64,000 nt of DNA from Companilactobacillus sp. RD055328 (GTDB lineage Bacteria; Bacillota; Bacilli; Lactobacillales; Lactobacillaceae): assembly GCF_022835675.1 (NCBI RefSeq), contig NZ_BQUT01000001.1:1-64000 (forward strand). Direction: 5' to 3'. Each line of letters opens with the position of its first letter. Positions within the stretch are counted from its first letter, which is position 1. Made by a program: the position numbers and the translations under genes. Shown piece after piece: positions 1 through 7,852 of this stretch. Under the pieces are notes generated by a model that ran no database searches, had not been told where the DNA came from, and saw only the letters and a list, made by a program, of their open reading frames with translations.

Positions 1-72
1 TGAAATAATTCATTACTTCTTTTTGGTGTTTTTTAACTCGTTTTTTTAACAACTGTCTTAACGACAAGAACT

Positions 73-101
73 ATATTACCAAGCCCTACGCCTACCGTCA
101 A
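73..101 (-). promoter_or_regulatory. Strong leftward sigma-A promoter leaving the window
   Basis: On the minus strand TTGACG (96-101) and TAATAT (73-78) are separated by exactly 17 bp, close to the sigma-A consensus. Transcription would start near position 66 and run left out of the window. No coding sequence follows in the 65 bases that remain, and the sequence after the -10 is rich in A-tracts, as in leaders of stable RNA operons. That identity is only a guess. Confidence 0.6.
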
Positions 102-152
102 GTCTTTTTCTTCTCTTTTACGTATTTTTTTTTAACGAGTGAAAATGAGCAA

Positions 153-521
153 TTATTCCAACCCTTCTAAGGCTTCTTTTACCCATCCTGGTTTTGCATC
201 AGCAATCGACTTATATCCTATTTTATTACCTTTATTAGTCCAGAAACGTTTGCGATGTGTTTTGTTATTAGCGTTAACTGCTTGCGACTGTAATGCTCTT
301 ATTGATAAAGATATCTTCTTACTATATTCATCAATGTCTAAAACTTTAACCGTTACTTCTTCACCTACATTCAATATGTCTTTTACTGAAGTTACATAAC
401 CATTAGTACATTCTGAAATATGGATTAATCCTTGAGTTTGATCGTCTAGTTTTACAAACGCTCCATATGGCTGTACTCCGGCAACTTTACCTGTAATGAT
501 GTCACCTATTCTATATTCCAT
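153..521 (-). CDS. cvfD: S1 domain RNA-binding protein (CvfD/general stress protein 13 family)
   Basis: A 122-residue protein with one S1 RNA-binding domain (residues 3-73). It shows the family's GAFV and GLIHIS motifs and a basic, Asn/Lys-rich C-terminal tail. Members of this family are small cytosolic proteins that bind RNA or ribosomes and affect translation and stress responses. The ATG at 521 is set by an AAAGGAGG ribosome binding site 7 bases upstream. It is divergent from the ferredoxin-NADP reductase gene. Family assignment is firm; the exact physiological role is inferred from homologues. Confidence 0.85.
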   Translation of the reverse strand: MEYRIGDIITGKVAGVQPYGAFVKLDDQTQGLIHISECTNGYVTSVKDILNVGEEVTVKVLDIDEYSKKISLSIRALQSQAVNANNKTHRKRFWTNKGNKIGYKSIADAKPGWVKEALEGLE

Positions 522-620
522 GTATTTGCCTCCTTTCTATTATTCTTTGGATGCTTTATCCTATACTTATATTATGCACTATAAATCGAAAAATATTAAA
601 CAAAAAGTTAGGAAGTTATT

Positions 621-1604
621 ATGACTACTATTTACGACATTGCAATTATCGGAGGGGGACCGGCAGGTCTATTTGCTGGATACTACGCTAAGCTTCGCAA
701 CTTAAACACATGTATTATAGAAAGTTTACCAACATTAGGTGGCCAACCCAATACATTATATGCACAGAAGAAAATCTATGATGTTGCTGGTTTGATTGGT
801 GTTTCTGGAGAAGATTTATCTAGCAAATTAATTGAACAATTGAACATGTTTGATTGTGATATTTTTACAAAAACTACTATTAATAGTATTAATTCAAATC
901 CCAATTATATATCTCTTGATAGTACTAATGGAGAAATAAAAACAAAAGCAGTCATCATTGCTGTTGGTAATGGTGCATTCAACCCCAGAAAGCTAGCGGT
1001 AGAATTTGATTCTAAACTTAACAATCATGTCGACTATTTTGTAAATGATATTAATAAGTATAAAGATAAAGATGTTTTAGTAGCCGGTGGTGGAGATTCT
1101 GCTGTCGATTGGGCTTTCGAAATTAATAAGGTTGCTAAATCTACCAGCATTGTTCATCGTCGTGATACTTTCCGTGCATTGGAATCTAGTGTTATTCGTA
1201 TGAATAATTCTTCAATCAAACAAGTAACTCCATACTTAATAGAAGATTTGCAATCTATTGATAATAAATTAAAAGTTATTCTAAGTAAGGCTCGCGATAA
1301 AAATACAAAAGAAGAATTAGTGGTTGATAATTTACTTGTAAACTACGGTTATACTTCAGATTCGAAATTACTACGTAGCTGGGGCTTAGATTTAACGGGA
1401 CCTTACATTAAGGTGAATCAAAAAATGGAAACAAACCTTAATAATATATACGCAATTGGTGACGTTGCCGAATACGATGGTAAATTAAAATTAATTGCAA
1501 ACGCATTTTCTGAAGGTACTATTGCAATCGCCCAAGCTCAATCAAAAATCTATCCTGACAAAAGTTACTTCGAACATAGCACCAATCTATTCGATAATAA
1601 ATAA
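621..1604 (+). CDS. Ferredoxin--NADP+ reductase (thioredoxin-reductase-like, YumC type)
   Basis: A 327-residue flavoprotein. The FAD-binding GGGPAGL motif is at residues 11-17, a second Rossmann motif (GGGDSAVDW, about residue 156) binds NADPH, and the C-terminal GD(V)AEYDGK FAD signature is near residue 279. It lacks the CxxC redox pair of true thioredoxin reductases, which places it with type 2 ferredoxin/flavodoxin-NADP reductases. It would transfer electrons between NADPH and ferredoxin or flavodoxin in the cytosol. The ATG follows a GGAAG ribosome binding site. It is a single gene, with no terminator that I can see before dedA. Confidence 0.9.
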   Translation: MTTIYDIAIIGGGPAGLFAGYYAKLRNLNTCIIESLPTLGGQPNTLYAQKKIYDVAGLIGVSGEDLSSKLIEQLNMFDCDIFTKTTINSINSNPNYISLDSTNGEIKTKAVIIAVGNGAFNPRKLAVEFDSKLNNHVDYFVNDINKYKDKDVLVAGGGDSAVDWAFEINKVAKSTSIVHRRDTFRALESSVIRMNNSSIKQVTPYLIEDLQSIDNKLKVILSKARDKNTKEELVVDNLLVNYGYTSDSKLLRSWGLDLTGPYIKVNQKMETNLNNIYAIGDVAEYDGKLKLIANAFSEGTIAIAQAQSKIYPDKSYFEHSTNLFDNK

Positions 1605-1696
1605 AAATTTATTAATTTAATCTAAAATATCTTTGTCATCTGAGAATATATCCGTATAATCGTTACTAATATATTAAAAAAATAGAGGTAGAAAAC

Positions 1697-2335
1697 TTGC
1701 AATTAATTGATTTTATTCTTCACGTAGATGAACACCTAGCATCAATGGTCGGAGATTTTGGGGTTTGGACTTACGTTATCCTATTCGCAATTGTCTTCGT
1801 TGAGACAGGTTTAGTTATATTCCCGTTTCTTCCAGGTGATTCTTTAATCTTTGCTGCTGCTGCTTTAGCGGCAAATGAACACGCTAAATTGAATGTCTGG
1901 CTATTGTTATTGACTTTCTTTACAGCAGCCGTAATTGGAGACTCTGTAAACTATGAAATTGGTGAACACTTGAGTGAATATGCAACTAAGCAATCCTTCT
2001 TGAAAAAGTTCATTAATCAAGAACATTTAGACGCTGCCCATAAGTTCTTTGAAAAACACGGTGGTAAAACAATCGCTATTGGTCGTTTCATCCCATTCAT
2101 TCGTACTTTTGTTCCTTTCGTTGCTGGAAGTGGTTCAATGCATTATCGTCGTTTCCTTATATATAATGTCTTTGGTGCAACACTTTGGGTAGGAATCTTC
2201 ACAGTGTGTGGATATTGGTTCGGTAATATCCCAACTGTGCAAGAACATTTCTCTTTAATCGTAATCGGTATTATCATAGTTTCAGTACTTCCTGCTGCTA
2301 TTGCTGCTTTAAACAGCCGTAAAAAAAAGAGCTAA
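1697..2335 (+). CDS. DedA family membrane protein
   Basis: A 212-residue polytopic membrane protein of the DedA/SNARE-associated family. It shows the FLPGDSL motif near residues 44-50 and the GRFIPFIRTFVPFVAG signature in the second half, with hydrophobic segments around 25-60, 75-95, 145-175 and 185-205. DedA proteins are lipid scramblases or carriers that recycle polyprenyl-phosphate or phospholipids; which substrate applies here cannot be read. The start is a TTG at 1697 preceded by GAGG. The stop codon lies inside the shared terminator stem. Confidence 0.88.
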   Translation: MQLIDFILHVDEHLASMVGDFGVWTYVILFAIVFVETGLVIFPFLPGDSLIFAAAALAANEHAKLNVWLLLLTFFTAAVIGDSVNYEIGEHLSEYATKQSFLKKFINQEHLDAAHKFFEKHGGKTIAIGRFIPFIRTFVPFVAGSGSMHYRRFLIYNVFGATLWVGIFTVCGYWFGNIPTVQEHFSLIVIGIIIVSVLPAAIAALNSRKKKS

Positions 2336-2360
2336 ATCAATCATGATTTAGCTCTTTTTT
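2323..2360. terminator. Bidirectional terminator between dedA and the DUF1461 gene
   Basis: A 17-bp perfect stem (2323-2339 with 2344-2360) and a 4-base loop, with A-tract and T-tract on the two sides. It can end both converging transcripts, and both stop codons fall within or beside it. Confidence 0.85.
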
Positions 2361-2960
2361 ATTTAGATATCCAATAAAAATCAATATTTCAAAGACTATT
2401 AAAAACATAATAATTAGCTGTTCAAAGAAAAAATCCGGCAATACATTAATAATTGGATCAGTTACTGGATTGAATAACCAATTGTTGTTATTAAAAAGAA
2501 TCTGATGGAAAATTACAAAAAAATCATTAAAATCCATCGAAACTATTAATCCTATTATTATTGGAATAGAACTTATTATCATAGCATCATTTTTATAAAA
2601 CTGTAGTTTTATTCTATAAATCAGTTTTAACGCAAAACTTACCATTAATAGACTGATGTCTAGTAGAACTAATAATTTCACATCAGCAAAATGCTGCAGT
2701 CCCGATGGTGATGCAGCAAAATACGTTAGTCGTAAACTTCCACTAAATGGATTAATTAAGTAACTTATTAAATTTAAATACTCATGTCCCAAGCTAGACT
2801 TAGAAAAACCTACATTAAATTGATCAAACATTAAATTCAAATTAATCTGATAAACAAAAATACTAATGATTAGTACAGCAAAAACAGCCGCCGTTAAACT
2901 GAAAAGCACATTAACAAAATTGTTTCTAACTCTAATCCAATCCGTCATTAGAATTCCCAT
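2337..2960 (-). CDS. TIGR01906/DUF1461 family integral membrane protein
   Basis: A 207-residue protein with about five hydrophobic segments (residues 15-40, 92-115, 127-147, 183-202 and a weaker one). The short HFADV motif after the first extracytoplasmic loop and the later W-F-x-P-x-x-D-x-I run are typical of the TIGR01906 family. Function is unknown in the family. It overlaps the end of the HAD phosphatase gene by 13 bases and is the last gene of the yutD-HAD-TIGR01906 unit, an arrangement I recall from other lactobacilli. Confidence 0.75.
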   Translation of the reverse strand: MGILMTDWIRVRNNFVNVLFSLTAAVFAVLIISIFVYQINLNLMFDQFNVGFSKSSLGHEYLNLISYLINPFSGSLRLTYFAASPSGLQHFADVKLLVLLDISLLMVSFALKLIYRIKLQFYKNDAMIISSIPIIIGLIVSMDFNDFFVIFHQILFNNNNWLFNPVTDPIINVLPDFFFEQLIIMFLIVFEILIFIGYLNKKELNHD

Positions 2961-3733
2961 TCAGATAAGTCATCAATTTCAAAAGTTGGTTTATGCGTTT
3001 GATTAAGTATATCTTCTTTTGTAGATACACCTGTATAAACTAAGAGTGAGTCTACTCCGTTATCTAATCCACAACGGATATCAGTATTGTAATTATCACC
3101 CACCATGATTGTTTCAGATTTATTTAACCCAAATTTTGATATCGCAAAGTCTAAAATTGGTTGATCTGGTTTCCCAATATACATTGCTTTTTGTTGAGTA
3201 GAAGTTTCTACTAATGAAATAACAGACCCAGCACCAGGAACCATACCTCGTTCATTAGGTAAATTAGTATCAGCATTAGTTCCAATAAACTTAGCCCCTC
3301 TTTTAATTGCCAGAGTTGCCAGTTCAAATTTATGATACGTTACATCTGTATCAAGTCCCACAATGACAAAATCAGGATCGAATTCATTCAGTTGAATTCC
3401 TGTAGCAAAAACAGCTTTTTTAAGACCGACTTCACCGATAACATAAGCTGATTTTTGTGATAAATCATCACTTTGTTGTCTTAAATAAAAAGCAGTCGCC
3501 AATGAAGGAGTAATAATTTGGTCCACCGAAGCCGGTATATCGTGATTATTAGTTAAGTTATCAGCCACTTGTTGTGGAGTTTTAGTTGTATTGTTAGTTA
3601 AAAAGAAGTAGTTAACTTCTGAATCGTCAATAGCACGCTTTATAAAATCGTGTGCCTCAGTTATTTTCTCAGTTCCTCTATACATTGTTCCATCTAAATC
3701 AATCAAATAATTCTTATATTTCTTCGTTGCCAA
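2948..3733 (-). CDS. TIGR01457 family HAD hydrolase (NagD-like sugar phosphatase)
   Basis: A 261-residue HAD-superfamily phosphatase with all motifs: DLDGT (nucleophile Asp, residue 13 region), FLTNNTT (motif II), K in the GKPDQP segment (motif III) and GDNYNTDI (motif IV). The C2-type cap places it with NagD/AraL/YutF phosphatases acting on small phosphorylated sugars or nucleotides; the true substrate is unknown. It begins at TTG (3731-3733) with an AGGA site that overlaps the stop of the upstream yutD-like gene, so translational coupling is likely. Confidence 0.88.
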   Translation of the reverse strand: MATKKYKNYLIDLDGTMYRGTEKITEAHDFIKRAIDDSEVNYFFLTNNTTKTPQQVADNLTNNHDIPASVDQIITPSLATAFYLRQQSDDLSQKSAYVIGEVGLKKAVFATGIQLNEFDPDFVIVGLDTDVTYHKFELATLAIKRGAKFIGTNADTNLPNERGMVPGAGSVISLVETSTQQKAMYIGKPDQPILDFAISKFGLNKSETIMVGDNYNTDIRCGLDNGVDSLLVYTGVSTKEDILNQTHKPTFEIDDLSEWEF

Positions 3734-3742
3734 AATAAAATC

Positions 3743-4345
3743 CTACTTTTCTTCATTAATCTTGCGAATATTAAACTTACGTTTTTGATTACTTTTTGGT
3801 TTTGCTTCTGTTTTTTCAGAAGCGGGCTTATTATTTTTAGCCGGACGTTTCTTATTGTTATTTTTCTTGGTAGTGTTTTTTTGATTGTTCTCATTTTTAA
3901 CACTATTCTTGTTGTTTTGTTTAGGAGTATTTTTTTGTTTTGGTTGTCCTTTTTTATTACTATTATTTACTTTTTTAAGTTTAGACTTAGGCATTTTCTT
4001 TAGATTCTCAAGAACAAAGTATGCACAGCCAAAGTTACAGTACTCTAATAAGTAATCCTCAACATTCTCAATTCGTTGATCCATCTTTGCTTGCGAATAA
4101 TTTTTATTGAAAAAACCTTTCAAGCGAAGTTGATCATAACCCCAGTCTCCAACTATATAGTCATATTTTTTCAGAACATCACTATATCTTTCAGCTAGCT
4201 TCTCACGATCAAATCCATCACGATAGTTCTCGATCAATTTATACGGATGTTTACTAATTCGAATATTTTCTTCATCAAGTTGAACAACATCAACTTGAAC
4301 TCGTGGTTCTTTCACTTCTTCATCTATTTTTATATTTTTTTTCAT
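3743..4345 (-). CDS. YutD family protein with long Lys/Asn-rich tail
   Basis: A 200-residue protein. Residues 25-115 carry the YutD-like domain (YKLIENYRDGF, a KYDYIVGDWGYDQLRLKGF stretch, and a C-terminal YCNFGCAYFVL segment). Function of the domain is unknown. Residues 120-200 are a low-complexity, strongly basic tail rich in Lys, Asn, Gln and Pro, which suggests a disordered nucleic-acid-binding extension. It is the first gene of the yutD-HAD-TIGR01906 unit. Confidence 0.8.
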   Translation of the reverse strand: MKKNIKIDEEVKEPRVQVDVVQLDEENIRISKHPYKLIENYRDGFDREKLAERYSDVLKKYDYIVGDWGYDQLRLKGFFNKNYSQAKMDQRIENVEDYLLEYCNFGCAYFVLENLKKMPKSKLKKVNNSNKKGQPKQKNTPKQNNKNSVKNENNQKNTTKKNNNKKRPAKNNKPASEKTEAKPKSNQKRKFNIRKINEEK

Positions 4346-4440
4346 ATACTATAAAACCCTACCTAAATACTTTTCTCTTCTATACTATCAATTAACTGAA
4401 TCTAAGCCAATTTGTGTAATTAAAAAAACTAATTTTGAAT

Positions 4441-4764
4441 TTATTCATCAATTTTTATATTATTAGCTTTAAGTGTATCAGTAATTACTTGTTGAACCTT
4501 TGGATCAGAATGATCAAACACTGTCCATTCTGTCATATCTAAACTAGGCATTTCATAGTTATTGTTGATATAGTCTTCATAAAAAGACACCGCAGTTGAA
4601 TGTGGAATATTCATTTTTAAGATTCTAACTTCTTTGATTAATTTTTTTTCGGCAGCTAATTCCGCACGCCCATTTAAAAAAATATTACCTATTTCATAAT
4701 ATTTAGTTCCATCGTTTAATGTTATTTGTTCAATCAAATTAAGTTCTTGCTTCTCTGCGTTCAA
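4441..4764 (-). CDS. Hypothetical small cytosolic protein
   Basis: A protein of about 107 residues that I do not recognise. It is acidic and soluble, without a signal peptide or membrane segment; the centre (residues 30-60) looks alternately charged and hydrophobic as in a small alpha/beta fold. The start is best placed at TTG (4762-4764), because AAGGAG lies 8 bases before it; the GTG at 4773 would overlap the ribosome binding site. It is divergent from the phosphodiesterase gene. Confidence 0.6.
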   Translation of the reverse strand: MNAEKQELNLIEQITLNDGTKYYEIGNIFLNGRAELAAEKKLIKEVRILKMNIPHSTAVSFYEDYINNNYEMPSLDMTEWTVFDHSDPKVQQVITDTLKANNIKIDE

Positions 4765-4827
4765 AATAGACACTCCTTATATGTATATTTTTTATTTTAC
4801 CAGTATTCTTCTATCGAAAGGCACAAT

Positions 4828-6198
4828 ATGTTTAAAAAAATTCTCTTTATGACATTTATTAGTTTTATATTCTTAACAAGTAGTGGTTTCACTGTAATTG
4901 GGCATCGTGGTGATCCTATTAAAGCTCCGGAAGAAACTTTTCAAAGTTTTGATGTAGCATTTGCTGAAGGTGCAGAATACGTTGAGTTAGATGTTCATCT
5001 TTCTAAAGATAATGTATTAGTAGTATCACACGATAGCGATTTAAGTCGCGTTACTGGTCAATCATTAGTTATATCAGAAAATGATTTCTCTGCATTATCA
5101 AGTTTAAAGGTAGCTAATGGTGAAAATATCCATAGTTTAGACCAAGTATTTGAACACTATCAAAATAATCCTCAAACTAAATTTTTAATTGAAACAAAAA
5201 GAGATAAAAATGATAAGTCAAAGACTATGGAGGAACAACTAGCAAAGGTTATCTCTAAATACCATATGGAAGATCGCGTTATATTTCATAGTTTCTCAAC
5301 TAGAAGTATTAGTAATCTAAAAGAGCTATTCCCGGACATCCCCAGAATTTTCATTTCAGGTTCTCTTAAACGTATTAATTTTTCTGTCTTAGAAAATAGT
5401 ACTGCCGTTAACGTTTCTTCAAAGATAATAACTCCACAACTTGTAAGTCAATTACATGATTTAGGTCAAAAAGTTTATGTATGGGATGAAATGAATGAAG
5501 ATCCAAAAAAATGGAATTGGCTTATAAATATTCCTATTGATGGTGTTGTTACTAATTATCCCGAAACGGCTGTTAAGTATAATGACTTAAAGTCTGAAGC
5601 TTCTAGCAAGTCTGTTAATAAAACAATGACTTATTTAAATAATGAACCTACACCCATTTATGAAAATCCTTATACAAAAAACAAGATTAAAGGTTATGTA
5701 TATAATCTTCAAGAATATAACGTAAATAAGACTATAAAAATCGATAATGAAACTTATTATCAAATAGGAACTAATAAATTTGCCAACAGCGATTCATTTT
5801 CAGACAGCAAAGTTGCTGATCGACTAACTCCTTATCTGCATTCATCAATTAGATCCATTCAAAACACTAAGAATATTTTATACACTTCTCCTAAATTAGA
5901 CTCTATTACAAAAAAGACAATTTCTAATGAATTTTCATATGATGTTGAAGGAATCAAAAAAGATGGCTCTAAAAATTGGATTAAAATAAATCAAGGCTGG
6001 CTTTTGGCTGACAATTTATTATTTAGCTTGCACGGTAAAGATGAATTGCAAAAGTATTTTAACCTACCTATTAACTATCGCCTTACAAATATTGATCTCT
6101 CATTTATTCCAGTTAAATCTGCAAAAAAAGATAGTTCGTTACCTGATTTCGATTTTAAATCTGTCATATCCCCTAAAGATTCAACCAACCAAATATAA
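4828..6198 (+). CDS. Exported glycerophosphodiester phosphodiesterase with C-terminal surface-type repeats
   Basis: A 456-residue protein starting at ATG 4828 after GAAAGG. Residues 1-19 form a signal peptide or membrane anchor. The GDPD domain follows immediately (HRGDPIKAPEET with H26 as first catalytic His, ELDVH metal ligands, SHDSDLSRVTG second His region) and runs to about residue 250. The rest holds two SH3-like/SLAP-like segments (about 270-345 and 350-400, with YYQIGTNKF and WIKINQGW). The enzyme would cleave glycerophosphodiesters or teichoic-acid backbone outside the membrane; the C-terminal part may bind cell wall. The wall-binding role is inferred. Confidence 0.82.
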   Translation: MFKKILFMTFISFIFLTSSGFTVIGHRGDPIKAPEETFQSFDVAFAEGAEYVELDVHLSKDNVLVVSHDSDLSRVTGQSLVISENDFSALSSLKVANGENIHSLDQVFEHYQNNPQTKFLIETKRDKNDKSKTMEEQLAKVISKYHMEDRVIFHSFSTRSISNLKELFPDIPRIFISGSLKRINFSVLENSTAVNVSSKIITPQLVSQLHDLGQKVYVWDEMNEDPKKWNWLINIPIDGVVTNYPETAVKYNDLKSEASSKSVNKTMTYLNNEPTPIYENPYTKNKIKGYVYNLQEYNVNKTIKIDNETYYQIGTNKFANSDSFSDSKVADRLTPYLHSSIRSIQNTKNILYTSPKLDSITKKTISNEFSYDVEGIKKDGSKNWIKINQGWLLADNLLFSLHGKDELQKYFNLPINYRLTNIDLSFIPVKSAKKDSSLPDFDFKSVISPKDSTNQI

Positions 6199-6210
6199 AA
6201 ATAACTTCTT

Positions 6211-6240
6211 AAAAAATCGCTTAAAGGCGATTTTTTTTTT
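6211..6240 (+). terminator. Terminator after the phosphodiesterase gene
   Basis: A 10-bp stem (6211-6220 with 6227-6236), a six-base loop and a T10 run. Confidence 0.85.
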
Positions 6241-6322
6241 ACTATCTGCTAATATTATTTTATATATTTATATTGAGGAATATTACTTCAAGCTTTTATT
6301 CCTACACTCGGAGGATTTATCT

Positions 6323-7729
6323 ATGGAAATTGATTTCAAAAAAGAAGCCGAAAAACTTGGTGATGATTTAATAAAAGATTTAACCACTTTAATTAATATT
6401 GATAGTGTGCGTGATGATGAACACAAAACAACTGACTTTCCGTTAGGACCTGGACCTGCAAAAGCACTTAATCAAGTACTTGCATTTGGTGCCCGCGACG
6501 GTTTTATCACTAAAAACGTGGAAAATATGGCTGGTCATATTGAATATGGATCTGGTGATGAAATTCTTGGTATCCTTGGACACGTTGATGTCGTTCCTGC
6601 CGGAGAAGGATGGAATACTGATCCATTTAACGCCACAATCAAAGACGGTAAGATATATGGTCGTGGATCTTCTGATGACAAAGGCCCTTCTTTAGCTGCT
6701 TATTATGGCTTAAAACTAATCAAAGACTTGAAATTGCCAGTTTCTAAAAAAGTTCGTTTTATATTTGGTACTGATGAAGAAAGTAACTGGGAAGGAATCA
6801 ACAAGTATTTAGAAGTTGAACAAACTCCCGATTACGGATTCTCACCTGATGCCGAATTCCCATTAATTAATGGTGAAAAAGGAATCGTTACTTTTAAAAT
6901 AACTTTTAATCAATCTAATGAGCAAAAAGTAATTATTAAATCATTCAAGAGCGGTATTAGAGTTAACATGGTTCCTCAAACTGCTAGTGTAATATTAGAT
7001 GTTAACAATATTGATGCAAATAAAGTTCGCGAAGAATTTTCAACTTTCGTGTCAAAGAACCAATTGTCTGGTGATATTATTGCTAAAAATGATGATTTAA
7101 CTCTTGTTCTAAATGGTAAAGGTTCTCATGCTATGGATCCTTCAAAAGGTATTAATGCCGCTACTTATTTAGCCTCATTTATTAATACACTTGAATTAAA
7201 CGAAAAAGAATCAAACTATTTCTCATTTATTAATAACAAGCTTCACTTAGACTTCATCGGAGAAAAACTAGGCATTAATTTCTCACATGATATTATGGGA
7301 CCTTTATCTTCTAGTCCTGATATCTATGACTATGATGCAAATAAAGATGCATCAACTATATTAGTTAACGTACGTTATCCAGAAGGCAAATCTGATCAAG
7401 ACCTAGTTAGTCTTATTCAAAATACTCTTCCATCAATGGCTACTGTTCAAGTTGATGGTCACGCGCAACCACCTCATTTCGTAAGTGCTGATGACAAGTT
7501 GGTTAAAACTTTAGTTGAAACTTATCGTGACTATTATGATGATAATTCTGAACCAATTACCATTGGTGGTGGAACTTATGGTCGTATCTTAGATCGTGGT
7601 GTTGCTTTTGGGGGAATGTTCCCTGGACGTGAAAACGTCATGCATCAACCAAATGAATATATTATTATCGAAGATTTACTCTTATTGATTGCCATTTATG
7701 CTGATGCAATCTATCGTTTAATTAAATAA
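6323..7729 (+). CDS. pepV: Dipeptidase PepV (M20 metallopeptidase)
   Basis: A 468-residue cytosolic dipeptidase, the length of characterised lactobacillus PepV. Zinc ligands are visible: H87 in GHVDVVP, D119 in GRGSSDDKG, the E152/E153 pair in DEES, and a late His in the MHQPNEY segment. It hydrolyses dipeptides with broad specificity, often with an N-terminal beta-Ala or D-Ala, and is part of the casein-peptide pathway. The start is ATG 6323 because CGGAGG lies just upstream; the longer open frame begins inside the previous gene and has no such site. Confidence 0.93.
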   Translation: MEIDFKKEAEKLGDDLIKDLTTLINIDSVRDDEHKTTDFPLGPGPAKALNQVLAFGARDGFITKNVENMAGHIEYGSGDEILGILGHVDVVPAGEGWNTDPFNATIKDGKIYGRGSSDDKGPSLAAYYGLKLIKDLKLPVSKKVRFIFGTDEESNWEGINKYLEVEQTPDYGFSPDAEFPLINGEKGIVTFKITFNQSNEQKVIIKSFKSGIRVNMVPQTASVILDVNNIDANKVREEFSTFVSKNQLSGDIIAKNDDLTLVLNGKGSHAMDPSKGINAATYLASFINTLELNEKESNYFSFINNKLHLDFIGEKLGINFSHDIMGPLSSSPDIYDYDANKDASTILVNVRYPEGKSDQDLVSLIQNTLPSMATVQVDGHAQPPHFVSADDKLVKTLVETYRDYYDDNSEPITIGGGTYGRILDRGVAFGGMFPGRENVMHQPNEYIIIEDLLLLIAIYADAIYRLIK

Positions 7730-7731
7730 TT

Positions 7732-7774
7732 AAAAACAATCACTTCTAAATTATTAAGAAGTGATTGTTTTTTT
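7732..7774 (+). terminator. Terminator after pepV
   Basis: A long stem AACAATCACTTCT paired with its complement across a nine-base loop, followed by T7. Confidence 0.85.
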
Positions 7775-7852
7775 ATTAAATAAGTATGTATACAAAGTAT
7801 TTATTATATAATATTAATATCTATTACCTATTTATAAAGGACGGACTAAGTC

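Noticed and set aside
6041-6322. Longer N-terminus for PepV
   Set aside because: It would start inside the phosphodiesterase gene and cross its terminator; CGGAGG and the known PepV length support 6323.
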